Source of the DNA: Nymphaea colorata
Taxonomy: Eukaryota > Streptophyta > Magnoliopsida > Nymphaeales > Nymphaeaceae
DNA length: 64,000 nt
NCBI RefSeq assembly: GCF_008831285.2
Contig: NC_045145.1
Span: 15,640,040 to 15,704,039 of the forward strand
Direction: 5' to 3'
Shown here: positions 46,504 to 58,855 of the stretch, in pieces
Numbering within the stretch: position 1 is the first letter of the stretch
Layout of the letters: every line of letters begins with the position of its first letter
The notes under the pieces: model-generated
What the model was told of the DNA's origin: nothing
Databases searched by the model: none
The model's input: the letters and a program-made list of their open reading frames with translations, nothing else
Translations under genes and position numbers: made by a program

Positions 46504-49443
46504 AGGATTTCTTGGGTTCTTTCGTTCTTCTTTTCTTTTCTCTTTCCTGATTTTTCCTTTTGGGCGAAGAACAGGATTCTTGGAAGCAATCATCGATTTC
46601 ATATTATGGATAGGAGTGGTTCTTTCTTTGTGTCGCGTTTACTTGGATCAATGAAGACGAATTGATTTAGAGGAAATCACAGTGGTGAGAGTTGTTTCTA
46701 CCTTCTTGTGAACCTGGGTAAATTCTTGTCGGAGAATATGTAGAAAATCTTTGGGACAAGAGATTGAAATTCTTTTGTGATGTTGTAAGGTGTTTCATAT
46801 GTAATGGCTCTGAAAGCTGTCGATAAGTTCTTGATGGGTCTACCAAATGGGTAGACTTAATCCCTCTGAGAAGATACTGATGTATCAATCAGCTACGGAT
46901 GAAGAAACATCCTTAGCCTTAGGGTATTCTTGGGAAAAAGAAAGCGAGATGGGATGATCCTTATACATGCATTTTAGGCCTAACGCGGCACTTTTCTCTT
47001 GAAATACTTCTTCATTCAGTGTCTCTTGTCTGCTCGTCTATCTGCCGGCTTGGCAGCCATGAAACGCAAGCATTGCTACCTGTAGAATGCATCCACTTCT
47101 TTGCTTTTAGCAAATGCGCCGTCGAACTGGGAATGAGAACGGGACGTGTAACGATCTAACAGACACCAAAGCAGGTTAGTGCTTTATTTCTGTCTGTTCC
47201 TTTGTTGCATGCATGAATGTAAGGTTCTCCTTTCCATCTGTTCCTTTACAGCGAATTCTTTTTATTAATCGGTTGGAGAGATTAAGTTGCCTTCATCGTC
47301 TGCGTGTTAGTACTGCTAGTCAGTGATGTTCCCAAGCAACCACGTTACGGTACCTGAGGAGATCAGCAGACTTGCTTCATTTTCTTTTGATCGTTTGTAG
47401 CTGCGTTGCTGAAAGTTTTCTTCCATTTCCCCTTTTGACAGAGAAATTGGGGGATAACCTCTTTGGAATTTGACCTGGAGATCCGTTGTTTATGATACGC
47501 AACCTGTCAATCAAGAAAATTATACGAGGGCATCGTCATTTCCTTTATTTATGAACGTTGATTTAGAATAAGATCATGTGCTAGTGATACATATTATAAA
47601 GTGTCCTGATTCGTTGGCCATTTTTACCGCAAATGATAGGGCCGTGAGATTTGTCTAAGGTGATAATGTGGAATGTTTGGTGGTGACGCAACTAACTGGC
47701 CCATGATAAAAACAAAATACACCTGAAATTATATTATGGGACTGTTCCTCAGCCGTTCTTAATACCAATACGCTTTCAATCAGTATATTGAAAAAGTCGA
47801 AAATTATAAAATGTTCTGTTCATCGGTACATGGTGCAGACACTCTGAGTGAAAGCTAGCTGAGGTTCAGGGAATCCAAGAAAGAGAGAAATGGGAAGTTG
47901 CTAAAAGTGCCAATGAAATGCAGAAGGGTTGAATAGCGCCGTTTTAAGCTCCTCTATGAATCTTAAGCAGAAATGCTTTTCTTCGTGCCCCGACTTCAGA
48001 CAAAGAACGCAGAGAACCACTAGAAATAACGAAAAAGATATCAAGATATCGTCTCGCTTTGGAGGAATCCCTTGCACATTGATGTTGATCTCACCGCAGA
48101 GGCATTGAACCAACCACTATCAGAGGAAGATTGATTTTTTCTGGCAGTTCGCGTTTCTTTGTACTGATCTCTAGTGTCCCCAATGATGATGACCATCAAG
48201 CCGTTTTTGTGTTTGATTTGGATTAACCATTAGCACCTAGAGGGATGCTCTTTCACAGATGTTCATTTCTACCTCTCTTAGCTTTCTCCTACTTCTCCCG
48301 CAAGTTAGCATTGGAGGTGGGCCACGGAAAAATTTGCAACTCGGCGGGCGATGGAAATTCTGGTGGCCACAGTACAGACTCGGACACCAAGCTAAGGACT
48401 TGTGGATGCAGAAAGTGAGACTCCGGCTTTTTCGTGAGTATGAAATTTGAGGACTCAGGTAAGCATTTACTTTCAAGCAGTCAGGCCAAAAAGATCAGTC
48501 ACCATACAGCCCAAAAAATGGTCTTTGATATTTTGACCACTCAGTGATTTGACATTACATTGCCAAATACCAGCTCCCGAACAGAGGTTCCATGTTCTGT
48601 TAGCTCCTTACAAAATATAAGGGCCTTCATACAAAGGATAATACTAGCGTTACCCGCTCAAGACTAGACTTGGAAGTTCGTGTTCAAAACGTTACCAAAC
48701 ATTTATTGTGTCCATGTATGTGCACATGACCTGACTAGGAGGCAAGAACTTGCCCGACGCAGAACTGCAACAAAGGAACATGCAAGGCCACGTAGAACCT
48801 AAAAGCCAAAAATTCCAAACTGAGAATGAGATGCTTTACTAAGAAATCGAGGGAAAATCAGAACGACGAAATGGAGCAATAACATGAAAAGCTTTAATTA
48901 TCAAAGAAGTTTACATCAACAACAAACAGTTGAAGCATACACACACTGGCAAATTCCAATTCAAAGGATATTTACACATCGGTCATAGAGAATAAAATGC
49001 AGTTAGTTCCTTTCAAATTCACAAGACTACAGCAAATCATACTCAACCAACATCAGGTTAATATAGGGTAAGCATATTAGCAGCGCCCGCATATTCTACT
49101 GAATAACTCTAAGTTAGTGTGTCTAGCGCTATTTGTAGACTTCCAGCTTTCAACTGATTCCTTAGACTTCCTCTGATCACGTTAATTACCAGCATTCTAG
49201 AATACAGATTCCGTTGAACATAGTTTACATTCTGCAGCACAAAATCTGAATGATCAACTCAAAACGAAATTAAACTGCCACTAGTAGCAATCCTCATTTC
49301 CTTGTCCTGGAGAAAGTTGAAAGGGAAAACGTATTTAATGAAACAGAAAAGAGATTATTGATTGAACGGTTAACAATACCATAATGATTCTACAAAAACA
49401 GCCAAAGGGGGATCAAGGAGTCACATACCTAATCTGCGAATAA
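46504..49443. other. Intergenic region between the convergent Hikeshi and MAP65 genes
   Basis: I see no gene in this 2.9-kb stretch. It holds the 3' flanks of two convergent genes. Short open frames near 47901-48113 and 48237-48476 have no recognised motif or splice context. Confidence 0.55.
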
Positions 49444-52400
49444 TCAACTACAAGTGGAAGGAGGTGACACTGATTCAGAAGCACACATCGATGACACTGA
49501 CATTGTGTCTTCCTTCATCAGTGCTACAAAATTCAAAGGTGTGGCTGTCATTCTCCGTGGTTCTCTGAAGAGCCCATTCTGGCGACCAGAGAGTGAACGT
49601 GGGGTCATCATCTCTGAGGCAGCACTACCAACAGACAAGCGGCGAGGAGTAGGGGTCGAGGACCCATGTGCACGAATACCATTTGACTTGGAGCCATTAG
49701 TCCTTTTTGGGCTAGGCTTGGACCCATAAATGGCTTCCTTCTCTGTAAGGAGGAGGTCCTGTATTTTCTTCTGATCCTGCAACCATCAACAACATACAGA
49801 AACCAATTAAACATAAAGAATCCAACATCCTTTTGCCAAAGCTGGGGTGTCTAAATTTGCTTTAAGCATAAACAAACCCGATATCGCTTCCGTTCTTCCT
49901 CTTTCTGTTGTCTGGTGATGACATAATCCTCCAAGATAGATGCCAAACGAACCTGCAGAACAATAGAAGTATTAGAGAAAGATAACAAAAATTAAGTTAG
50001 GAGCTTCCCAGATACACATGATGCCTGGGACGGCTTACCCCATCAAACAGAAAATATTCATCCCTTTCTTCTTTCCATGCACGTGTGCGATGCATCAAAT
50101 TATCCACCATAGCTGTAAGCAACCAGAAGGCATCTCCTTATGGACTTTACTAAAATAGGTGCACAGTATGCTCTTCATACCAGCAAAGAAACAATATGAA
50201 AATGATATTACCAGGAATCTTTGTTACACTTATTCTAGCTTTCTCAGCACGTTTAAGACTTAAATGGGCACCTCTCCCTGCACTGTACCTATTCTCATCC
50301 TGAAAGTCATAAAAGATGAGACCAATCAGCAACCAAATTATATTTATGCATCTCAAGAGCCATTGAACAAGCTGCATTTATCAAAATCTAACATCCATTA
50401 TACGAATAACATATGCTTAAGAACTTGCTTGATTGTAATCTTCAAGCCATTTTTCTTCTTCACAGGCTGCAAGCCATTTGTCAATCCTGTCCATTATTTC
50501 TTTCCTGCTCAATGCTTCTTCTTTTGCTTTTACAATCTGGGCCTCAATATTTGCAAGTAGTTCAGAAGGGTCCACTATACCTGAAGAAGAGAATCAAATT
50601 GGTTATCTTAATGCTGGAATGCTTTGGAAGACCATTATCATGAAGAAGAAATGATCAGGACCAGAATCTATCAAGGCAATTGATTTCTCAGGAGCTGTGC
50701 TCATATCTGGCTCAAGATGTGCCTTCCTGCATATTTCTTCAAGTTCTAACCTTCTCTTGAGGACCAATTCTTTCATTCTACTTGCTTTCAGTTTACTTAG
50801 TCTTTCAACTTCTTCTGATGCCTATTTAAAACACAAAGAAGGATTTACGCATATGAAAAAGTGAGGCATCTGATAAAAATCTAAATATATGTAAAACAGC
50901 CAGTAGGCTAACCTGCTTAATTATCTCACTCGAAAGAATGCCAGGATCTTTGATATCACTTTCTGATGACCCAAGGATGTCAGTGGTCCTACCAAAAGGC
51001 ATCATTTCCTCCTCAGGTGTATCCATCAAGTTCCACAGTTCAAAGAGAGACGATGCAATGTCTTTCAACTGGGCAGCCACAAACCCCTAGTCACCACTAT
51101 GCAAATGGAAAACAGACATAGGCTACCATAACTGCAATTACCTTCTGAATACGTGCTTTCTTTTCCATCTTTAGCTTCTCAATAGATTGAGCAAGACCAA
51201 CCAATGTGTCATTGCTGATGTTCTTGCATTGCGTATTTCCCGCCTCATGTAGGCTTGGGTGCACTTCACTGACAGTCTCTCCAAAGTCTACTCCAAGTAG
51301 AGCACAAAGACAATGTACCTCATTCACAGATTCAAGAACCCTATGAAGACGATCTGACTGGGAAGAGCACAAAGCACAAAAAAGAAACTTCAGCAGCAAT
51401 CCAGAGTCCCTAGTTTATGGTTAGCTTGCATAGAAAACTTATCTGACTTTCTGAAACAAACGACAACCAACACTTTTTTTAATATTTCCAACAAAACCTT
51501 GTCAAAGTTGAAATATGGGCATGTAACAGACAAACAAAATATGCATGTAATAAAAAGGTATAGATGGAAACCGAAAGTTGCAGTACCTTCTCCTTCTGCA
51601 AAGATTGAAGATGTAATTGGTACTCGTTCAGCTTCCTTAATGATAAATCATGTTCATCCACAGTAACTGCATTTTTATCATTCAAGTCTGTATATCCAGA
51701 CAACTCTCCACTAATTTTTTCAATCTGTGCTTTTATATCACCAAATTGTTTGACACGCTCTTCTCTTTTCATCCGCAAATCTTCTAGTAAAGGTGTCACC
51801 AATGCAAGTTGCTCCTTCAATGAAGATGGCCTTCTCTCTGGCTGATATATAAAAGACAAACCAGATTCATTTCCATATTACTCTGTTGCCTGTATCTTCA
51901 TGCAATGATGCATGTCTTACAACAAGTTGCTTCCTACTTCATCACGTTAATGTTTTCAATCTTAAAGTGTCCATTAAAGTTGACTCCATAAACTCTATAT
52001 CTCTGGTAAACAATTACAAGGAACAAAATTTGAACATGTGAAAAGCAACAAGTTGCAGAAGGGAAAAGGGGCATACGTCTCACATGGACGCCAATGAACC
52101 AGTTGAGGAGATATGACACACATCAAGTGGAACTGTCTTGACCAAATTAATTCGAAGTGTGATATTACCGTCATCCTACACTATTTAGCTTATTTCCTTC
52201 AGCTGCTAGACACAGTGAAAGAGGTGCAAGGTAGACAAGACAAATTAAGAAATTAACAATGATCTATTTATCTATTTTTTCAGTTTTAGGAAGGCAGTTA
52301 TAGTCCCTGACACAATTTGATACCAAGAATTCTTGGCTAAGCTCATGTTGACACTCAACCATGACAATCTATACAATAACACAATAATGGCAACTCTCTT

Positions 52401-54463
52401 ATATCTTCTGAAAAGATAGTGACAAGGTCGACTGATACACCATAAACAGATTGCGCTGCTATTGCCTTGCTTACTTTAATATCCAGATGTCTACCTGTAC
52501 ATGACTCTTCAAATTTTACCAGTAAAATACATTTGATAGACAAAAAACTAAAAACTCAATTCCCCAATAAAAGATAAAAAAGGATTGCTGACACAAAAAG
52601 GAAACAATCGAGACATGTTGCCTAAGAAGTACACAAATTAACACAAGTATACTTGCTATAGAACATTATCTTCCTTATGAAATATAGGGCAAATGTGTGA
52701 TACTAATGAAAGTTTGAACTAGTGAGCTCAAACTCATAGGTGCGAGTTGCATCAACTCAACCTTGTGTCCTTCCCTAAAGTAACATTATGACAATAGGAA
52801 GTAACCAGTTCTCAACTTCTCATGCATGGAACATTTGTTAAATTTACACCTGAAAAAAATATGCTTCCATGATTCAGAATTCGTCTCTCACTAAACATGT
52901 TGACCAAATTAGACCCTTGAGGTTTAACATATCTACAGAAAGAAAGTTATTCCTGCTGTTAAGTCCATTCATTAGTACCAATGAGTTCAAATTCATTGTG
53001 GAAAGGTCCATACTGCACCTATTTGTTTCATGCGAGTATTTTTCTCATAAAACAAAAAGTATGAAATGCAACCTCCATCGCCAAAAACCTAGGAATCTAC
53101 TTTCATATTGTATAATCCACAAAATTTTACACCATTTATTAATGCTTTACTAGCTACAAATTAAAACCACAACATAGTAACTGATTCTTAGGTTTCTGGT
53201 GATGAAATTCACATCTGCACAGTTAGCTTCCTGAAAATAAAGACAAGCAATGCCAACTTCTGGATTTTCAGAAACAGAAAAACATATAAAACTTTTCAAA
53301 ATGACCAATGGTTTTGCTGAAAATTTCACAAAAGTAACTGGGTTCCCCAACAAAAATTTTGTGGATGTCATCCGAGTCTCCGACCTGTGTTTTATTAGCT
53401 GAAGTTGCCACTACAAAGAGTGCAGAAAATCAGATATATACAGGAACGAAGGCCCTTACCAGGGAATGAAGGTCGAGATCTCCAACCGCTGCCACAAGTG
53501 CTGCAAGTTCAGCCTCTTTAGCTGCTAGGGACTGGTGCAGTCTTGCCTTAGCATTGCTTGCCTCGGCCACCTTCCTCCTGTACACTTCCAAACATTCCCT
53601 CTCCAGTTCCACCAACATTTGGTCCTTCTCTGCCTCACTTTCACCCATCTCATCCCATATATGCTGCTTGGTGCAATAAAGGAAAATTTCACAAGAAAAC
53701 GGTTCCTCTAGTAAGTGAACTAATTCAGATAACTGGAAAAAATTTGCCCCCCGTGGCCATATAAAACTGGACGCAAAGCCACCAGATAATAAAACAAAAG
53801 AATGGACATATTCGACCAAGTGAACCTATTCTTGGAGAGTACATTCTGCTATAATGCGTAAAAGATCCCCTTGTTCATGCTTTAAAAAGAGATATGTAAT
53901 TGTGGGATCTCACGCCTTCTGCCAAAAGGATACATTCATTATCATTTTGTTCCTTAACATAGTCAAAACAGAAGACCAATCAGGCAACAGCCTTTCTTTG
54001 CAAGATATTTTACAAGCAATATTTTTTAATAACAAATCCACACCTTCTGTCCGAAAAAAGAAAAATTCCCATTCATGAGAAAGAAACCCAATTCTTCTAA
54101 AGAAAATCCACTTCATTTTGCGAGAAAATAGGAGAAAAATACAAAGTACCATCTCAGACCTAGAGAAAGCAAATGAAAAAAATTAGTGGCCGTCAAGCCA
54201 CGTATGAAGCAAAGACAACCAAATTTCTCATTCGGATGAGGCACATTTTTTCCCGTCCAACAGATGACGACGAAGAACCAAGGAATTGGTAGAATGCTAC
54301 AGTACAACCTAAACTCAAAGACCAAAATGCTCATCCTGTTTCCACCCCCAACTACATGAGACAGCATCATGAAAACCACAAAAGAGAAGTCAAAGAAAAG
54401 ACGAGGTCGAACCTGGAGTTCTCTTAGCAAGACCCCGCAACTAGTATCCATGCGGATACTCAT
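49444..54463 (-). CDS. MAP65: MAP65 microtubule-associated protein (PRC1/Ase1 family), 11 exons, 587 aa
   Basis: This homodimeric protein cross-links antiparallel microtubules in cortical arrays, spindle and phragmoplast. Minus-strand exons: 54463-54413 (ATG), 53663-53460, 51841-51587, 51357-51142, 51068-50913, 50821-50662, 50580-50429, 50299-50212, 50112-50039, 49952-49878 and 49776-49444. Phases fit throughout (1764 nt). The N-terminal coiled-coil dimerisation rod has [20 protein letters not shown] and long Glu/Lys/Leu helices (to about residue 290). Next come [28 protein letters not shown] and [18 protein letters not shown]. The conserved microtubule-binding segment is [20 protein letters not shown] (about 401-420). 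The Ser/Pro-rich tail has STPTPRRLS and MTPRSLS, likely kinase sites. Intron 7 has a GC donor (CAA then GCAAGT at 50428-50423). Exon 6 uses a weak GTCCTG donor. The first exon is shorter than in Arabidopsis MAP65-1. The subtype is not assigned. Confidence 0.93.
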
Positions 54464-55950
54464 CTTTCCAAGTCGACAACCTCCCCTTCCGCTCGCCTCT
54501 ACAGAAGCCTAAACCTCCAGTGATCTCCTGCGAAAAGAAGCCCCATAAAAAAAAGGAACCAAGAAAACCTCAAAACCCCGCCAAAAACTCGCTCTTCAAA
54601 AAGCTAAAAAAGCAGAAACAGGAAAAGAACACCACAAGAAACAAGAAAACGAAAAGAGATACAAGAGAAAGGAACAAAATTACATGTCAAAACGAACCAG
54701 GAAAGAAACCCCACAAAGTAGGACTCTCCTCGCTCACCAAAACAGAGCCAGAGAAAGAGGAAAAGAACAGACGGCGTTATAATATTCCTGTTGAAGATCT
54801 CAAGGATCTAAAGAGAACCCATTTTTGCTAAAAGCAAAAGCAGGGACCTGAAAGACAAAAAAAGACACATTTACGTTCTCCTGAGCAAACCCACTGAAAA
54901 GAAAAAGAAAAACCGAAGAAGAAAAAGATCTCTCTTTGGGTAAGTAAAGATCAGAGAAAAGGGAGACACCTGAGAGAAAGAGAAGGAGGTCACATTAGAG
55001 AACAGACCTCAGGAATAGAGTGTAGAGGCTTTCTAGGGCCTGAGATAGGTTTCAATGTGGTTTGTCAAGGAAGGAGAAGCCTCTGTTCTAGAGAGAGAGA
55101 GAGAGAGAGAGGAGCGCCTACTCTCCTTCTTGTGCAGGCAGAGAACGAGGACCAGAGGAGTATGGGGTGAAGTAAACTCCAAAATATAATACCCTACCCA
55201 TAATAATGTTTTTCTTTTTACCATATTAAGTTCGTTATTTTAATTTCTCAAGACTGGTGAACTGGTGTGTCTGCATTTTTATAGTTTATACCGAGAAAAT
55301 GACACTTCATCTTGCAAGTATCCGCCCTTCACGGGACAGCATTTTAGAGGATGTATGATTACAGTAAATGATATAATATGTGTAGATATATAAAGCGTAA
55401 GATCCCCACTTAACTCTCACCTCTGGAGTCGATGTTGTTGCATCCGCTCGAGAGTTCAAGGTTAAAGAAGCAGAGCTGTTAAATTTCAGGAAGGTGTTGG
55501 GTCGTGAAAGCTGGTATGCTTAGTTTTCTATTAACACCCGAAGTCTGATCACCAGCTCATATGGTGCCCACACTTGCTTAGCACCAACATGGCAACGGCA
55601 TGTGAGAATGTATGTCACCAAGTGGGAGAGGACATCATGACCTCCAAAACAACTTGGAAATGTTGCCGTTGCACCATCAAATGTTTACAACCAATTTAAA
55701 ATACATTCTTTCTAAATTTGGCAATCCTCTCACACTCAGGGACCTAACACACTACTTTGTAATTTGAGTCCGTCCACCAACCATTAGCCCAACCAGTTAT
55801 GTCATACCTTCTCATATATATATATATATGAAAGACAATGCGTATGAGAAGCCGAAGTTCTTCTCCTTTTTCTTTTGCTCTTGAGATCTAAGGTTAGTTC
55901 ATAGGCGAGGAACATGACACCCATGCATCCACCATTTATAATGTAAAGGG

Positions 55951-56018
55951 GCATCACTCATGAAAATCAAACTAACAACTTGAATTTCACCAGCCCAGTT
56001 ATGCTACGCCCCTCAAAG
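55951..56018 (-). repeat. tRNA-derived SINE-like head
   Basis: On the minus strand it reads GGCGTAGCATAACTGGGCTGG (A-box-like, written here in full only to the motif) and, about 25 bases on, GTTAGTTTGATTTTCATGAG (B-box-like). The order and spacing resemble those at 441-522 and 30873-30964. Ends are not defined. Confidence 0.35.
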
Positions 56019-56124
56019 CTAATGCCTTCAATTGGTTTAACAAAAGTGAAACTGATAAGGAAGCGAAATGGGCCCCCACATAATATAAACCGATATATGA
56101 CCTGGTACTTGCTGATATTACTAT

Positions 56125-56170
56125 AATAATAATAATTATAATAATAATAATAATAATTATTATTATTATC
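56125..56170. repeat. TAA/TTA trinucleotide microsatellite
   Basis: Interrupted runs of AAT/TAA turn into ATT/TTA, so the tract is partly self-complementary. Confidence 0.85.
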
Positions 56171-58697
56171 ATAAACCTTGTCTCCCTCTCACACAGTAGC
56201 CTGGGTCTGCCAAGAGACAATATTGATTTGGATCCCAATAAAGGGCAGTTCACTAAGTTGGTAGTACATATTTCCCTTTATTTTTATTTCTCCCTTCTTT
56301 CGCCGTCCCTGCACATGAATCAGGCATGAAGAAAAAAAGTTACGGCACTTTTTCCTTTTACTGCTTTGGATGGACAATTTTAAGCACCGCTCTTCGTTGA
56401 GTATCCGTTCGGCCCTACACTTCTTTATAGTGCATCTGCCCGGTAGATATTATTCCATCCGTCAACCTTGTCGACACTCTTTTTAGTTAACTACTCGCGA
56501 AAACTTTCACATCGGTTTACGGAAGCATTAAGAGATGTTTTTAAACTTTTTCAATTGAAGTCTTAGTAAGTTATTTATAGTTTTCCTTTATAAAGGGTCC
56601 GGACAAGGCCCGTCAGCTAAGTTTCATCGAGTCACAAAATCAAGAGAGAGAAAAAAAAGGGCAACTGCCAACTTATAAAATGAAACTAATAGATCTTTGG
56701 ACTTTATAGATTTATTGTTTTGTAAAAAGCATGCATACATCAAAATTTTGGCAGAGATACTTGTGGGCTGGTATGTATGAACTTTTTTATACTAACTCGT
56801 TCTATTAAAAATTACATTGACTCATGTCAGTGAGTCAAGTGCCTTTTAGCAAAAAAAAATCTCGAATCTATGCAGCATGCCCATTGATTCAAACTTAATA
56901 TATCTAAAATCCAGGTCTATCAACTCTAATTTTTCATTTTCCACACTAGTGACAAAGGCTAAAAACTTTTGATCCTCTAGCTCATGGGATTCAGTCCAAA
57001 TCTCTCGAAATTGAGGATCTCAAACGCCGCGCTTTGATCTTATGCCGCAAATCCAAGCTACACATGAACCAGCAAACACTTTGGTTCCAAAAGTTTTTTT
57101 TATGTTTAAAAGTTTTAATATATATATATATAAAGTATGAATGACTTATTTTTCACATGATAAATAAATAAAGAGTTTCAATAAAAAATGTATTTTCACT
57201 GAGAAAGTATGTATTGACCTTTGACCCAAGGTCGTGAGGGGAGGACGGTGAGCACAAATGTACATGTTTGCCCATCGCGAAAGTGGGACCCACTAATGAG
57301 CAACATCACGCCGAGAGTGTACACGTCAAGAGGAAGGGTATTTACGTCATTTCAGAATAAGGGCAATTGCGTCATTTTCGATGCTCCGCCTCCCTGTTCA
57401 CCTACCCTGGCGGGACGGCTGTCGGCGACAGCGGCTCCTTCCGAAATTCTCGGCGACGACGTAAATAGATCATTCAATTTTTGTCCCTATTGTCTCCTAG
57501 AGGAAATCCCAAGATGAAATGTGATATGAAACGAAATACCAACCAGGAAATGCGACCGTAGAAAATTAAAGTTCTCTGGAACATAGTGAAGTTACAGAAC
57601 TATTTATCAGAGAAATGAACTTTCTTTTTGTCCTTTTTTTTTCCCTTTTGATAAGTTATACCTTACAGGATTTGCTTTGCATATGATGAGATTTCACTGT
57701 ATCACCATTTTTCTTTAAAAATGGATGCAAAATATCCATTTAAAATTATTGTTGAAATTTAATAAGAAGAGAGATGATCTTGTTCGATGTTAGCCTTTCG
57801 AGATTTAATCTTTCTTTTTATCTATATTTGAGGGTCAAACTTCAATAAATAAACTATGTTAAAAGTAGTTCCCACGTTTCCCATTCACTAGACTGTCAAT
57901 TATCCTCGTCATTTTAGTTTGACACCAGTATATTGTTATGTTAGACTTTCAAGACATTGATTGTCATAATAATGAAGGTGTGATTGATATTGAATATCCA
58001 GTGAACAGCTAGAAGCTCTGTTATAACAGTGTGAAGGGAGAAGAATTATAGTTGGTGTAATGGTTCCGGTGCTAGAGCTAGTAGACAGTTATTTTTTATT
58101 TCAAATTCTTGTTTCGTCAACTCTTTGCGCTACTAATAGATATTCATTGATATGCAAGTTGAAGCATAATAGATGTGTCTCATTAAAATACTACAATGCA
58201 AATAATCTCTAGTACACCTGAATGAAGATGAATTTTTTATACCAGGGCATTATGTCCATTGGTTAAGGTGAATTATTATGCACATCATATTCTAATGGTC
58301 TTCGAGCTCAGACAAATCTAAACGCGATATTTTAAGCAGTCTCAATCACGCATAGCATGCATGCAAATATGATAACTATACTAGATAACTAACACCCATA
58401 AAATATATACAAAATCAATAATTATACCAACTAATGAATTAAATAATCAAATCAAATATCAAATATTGCTGTTAATGATCGATATTTCATGCTGAGGAGA
58501 TCAGGAAAAAGAACCTAATTAGAGAGGATACATAGCTGGCAAAGGTGGGGTGGGTAGTCGTTGAATTCATAAAGAGTAATCAATTTAGCTATTGATGTGA
58601 GCAGGAAAAATAAGAATTGCATGCACAATATAAATTGAATGATTTTTTTTTTTTCAAATTAGCACATATATAATGGGTGGCTTGAAGACCTAAGCAG

Positions 58698-58855
58698 GAG
58701 CACCGGAGCTAGGAATTTTTTAAATTATGGACTTACTATATAATTTTGCAAATCTTTATAAAGGTCAAATTAAACATTTTCTTGTGTTGATTAGTAAAAT
58801 ATTTTAGAGGGGCATGCCCGTTGCCCCTTGACCAATGATCATGTCTCCGGAATTT
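58698..58855 (+). repeat. AT-rich dispersed repeat, GGAGCTAGGAATTTTT end
   Basis: It begins with CACCGGAGCTAGGAATTTTT, continues through an AT-rich body with TTTATAAAGGTCAAATTAAA and ends with GGGGCATGCCCGTTGCCCC. The layout mirrors the copies near 1933-2125 and 13950-14105. It has no coding capacity. Confidence 0.35.

Noticed and set aside
57221-57517. 98-codon plus-strand ORF in a GC-richer patch
   Set aside because: No motif and no splice partners. It could be a promoter-like GC patch, but I cannot support a gene.
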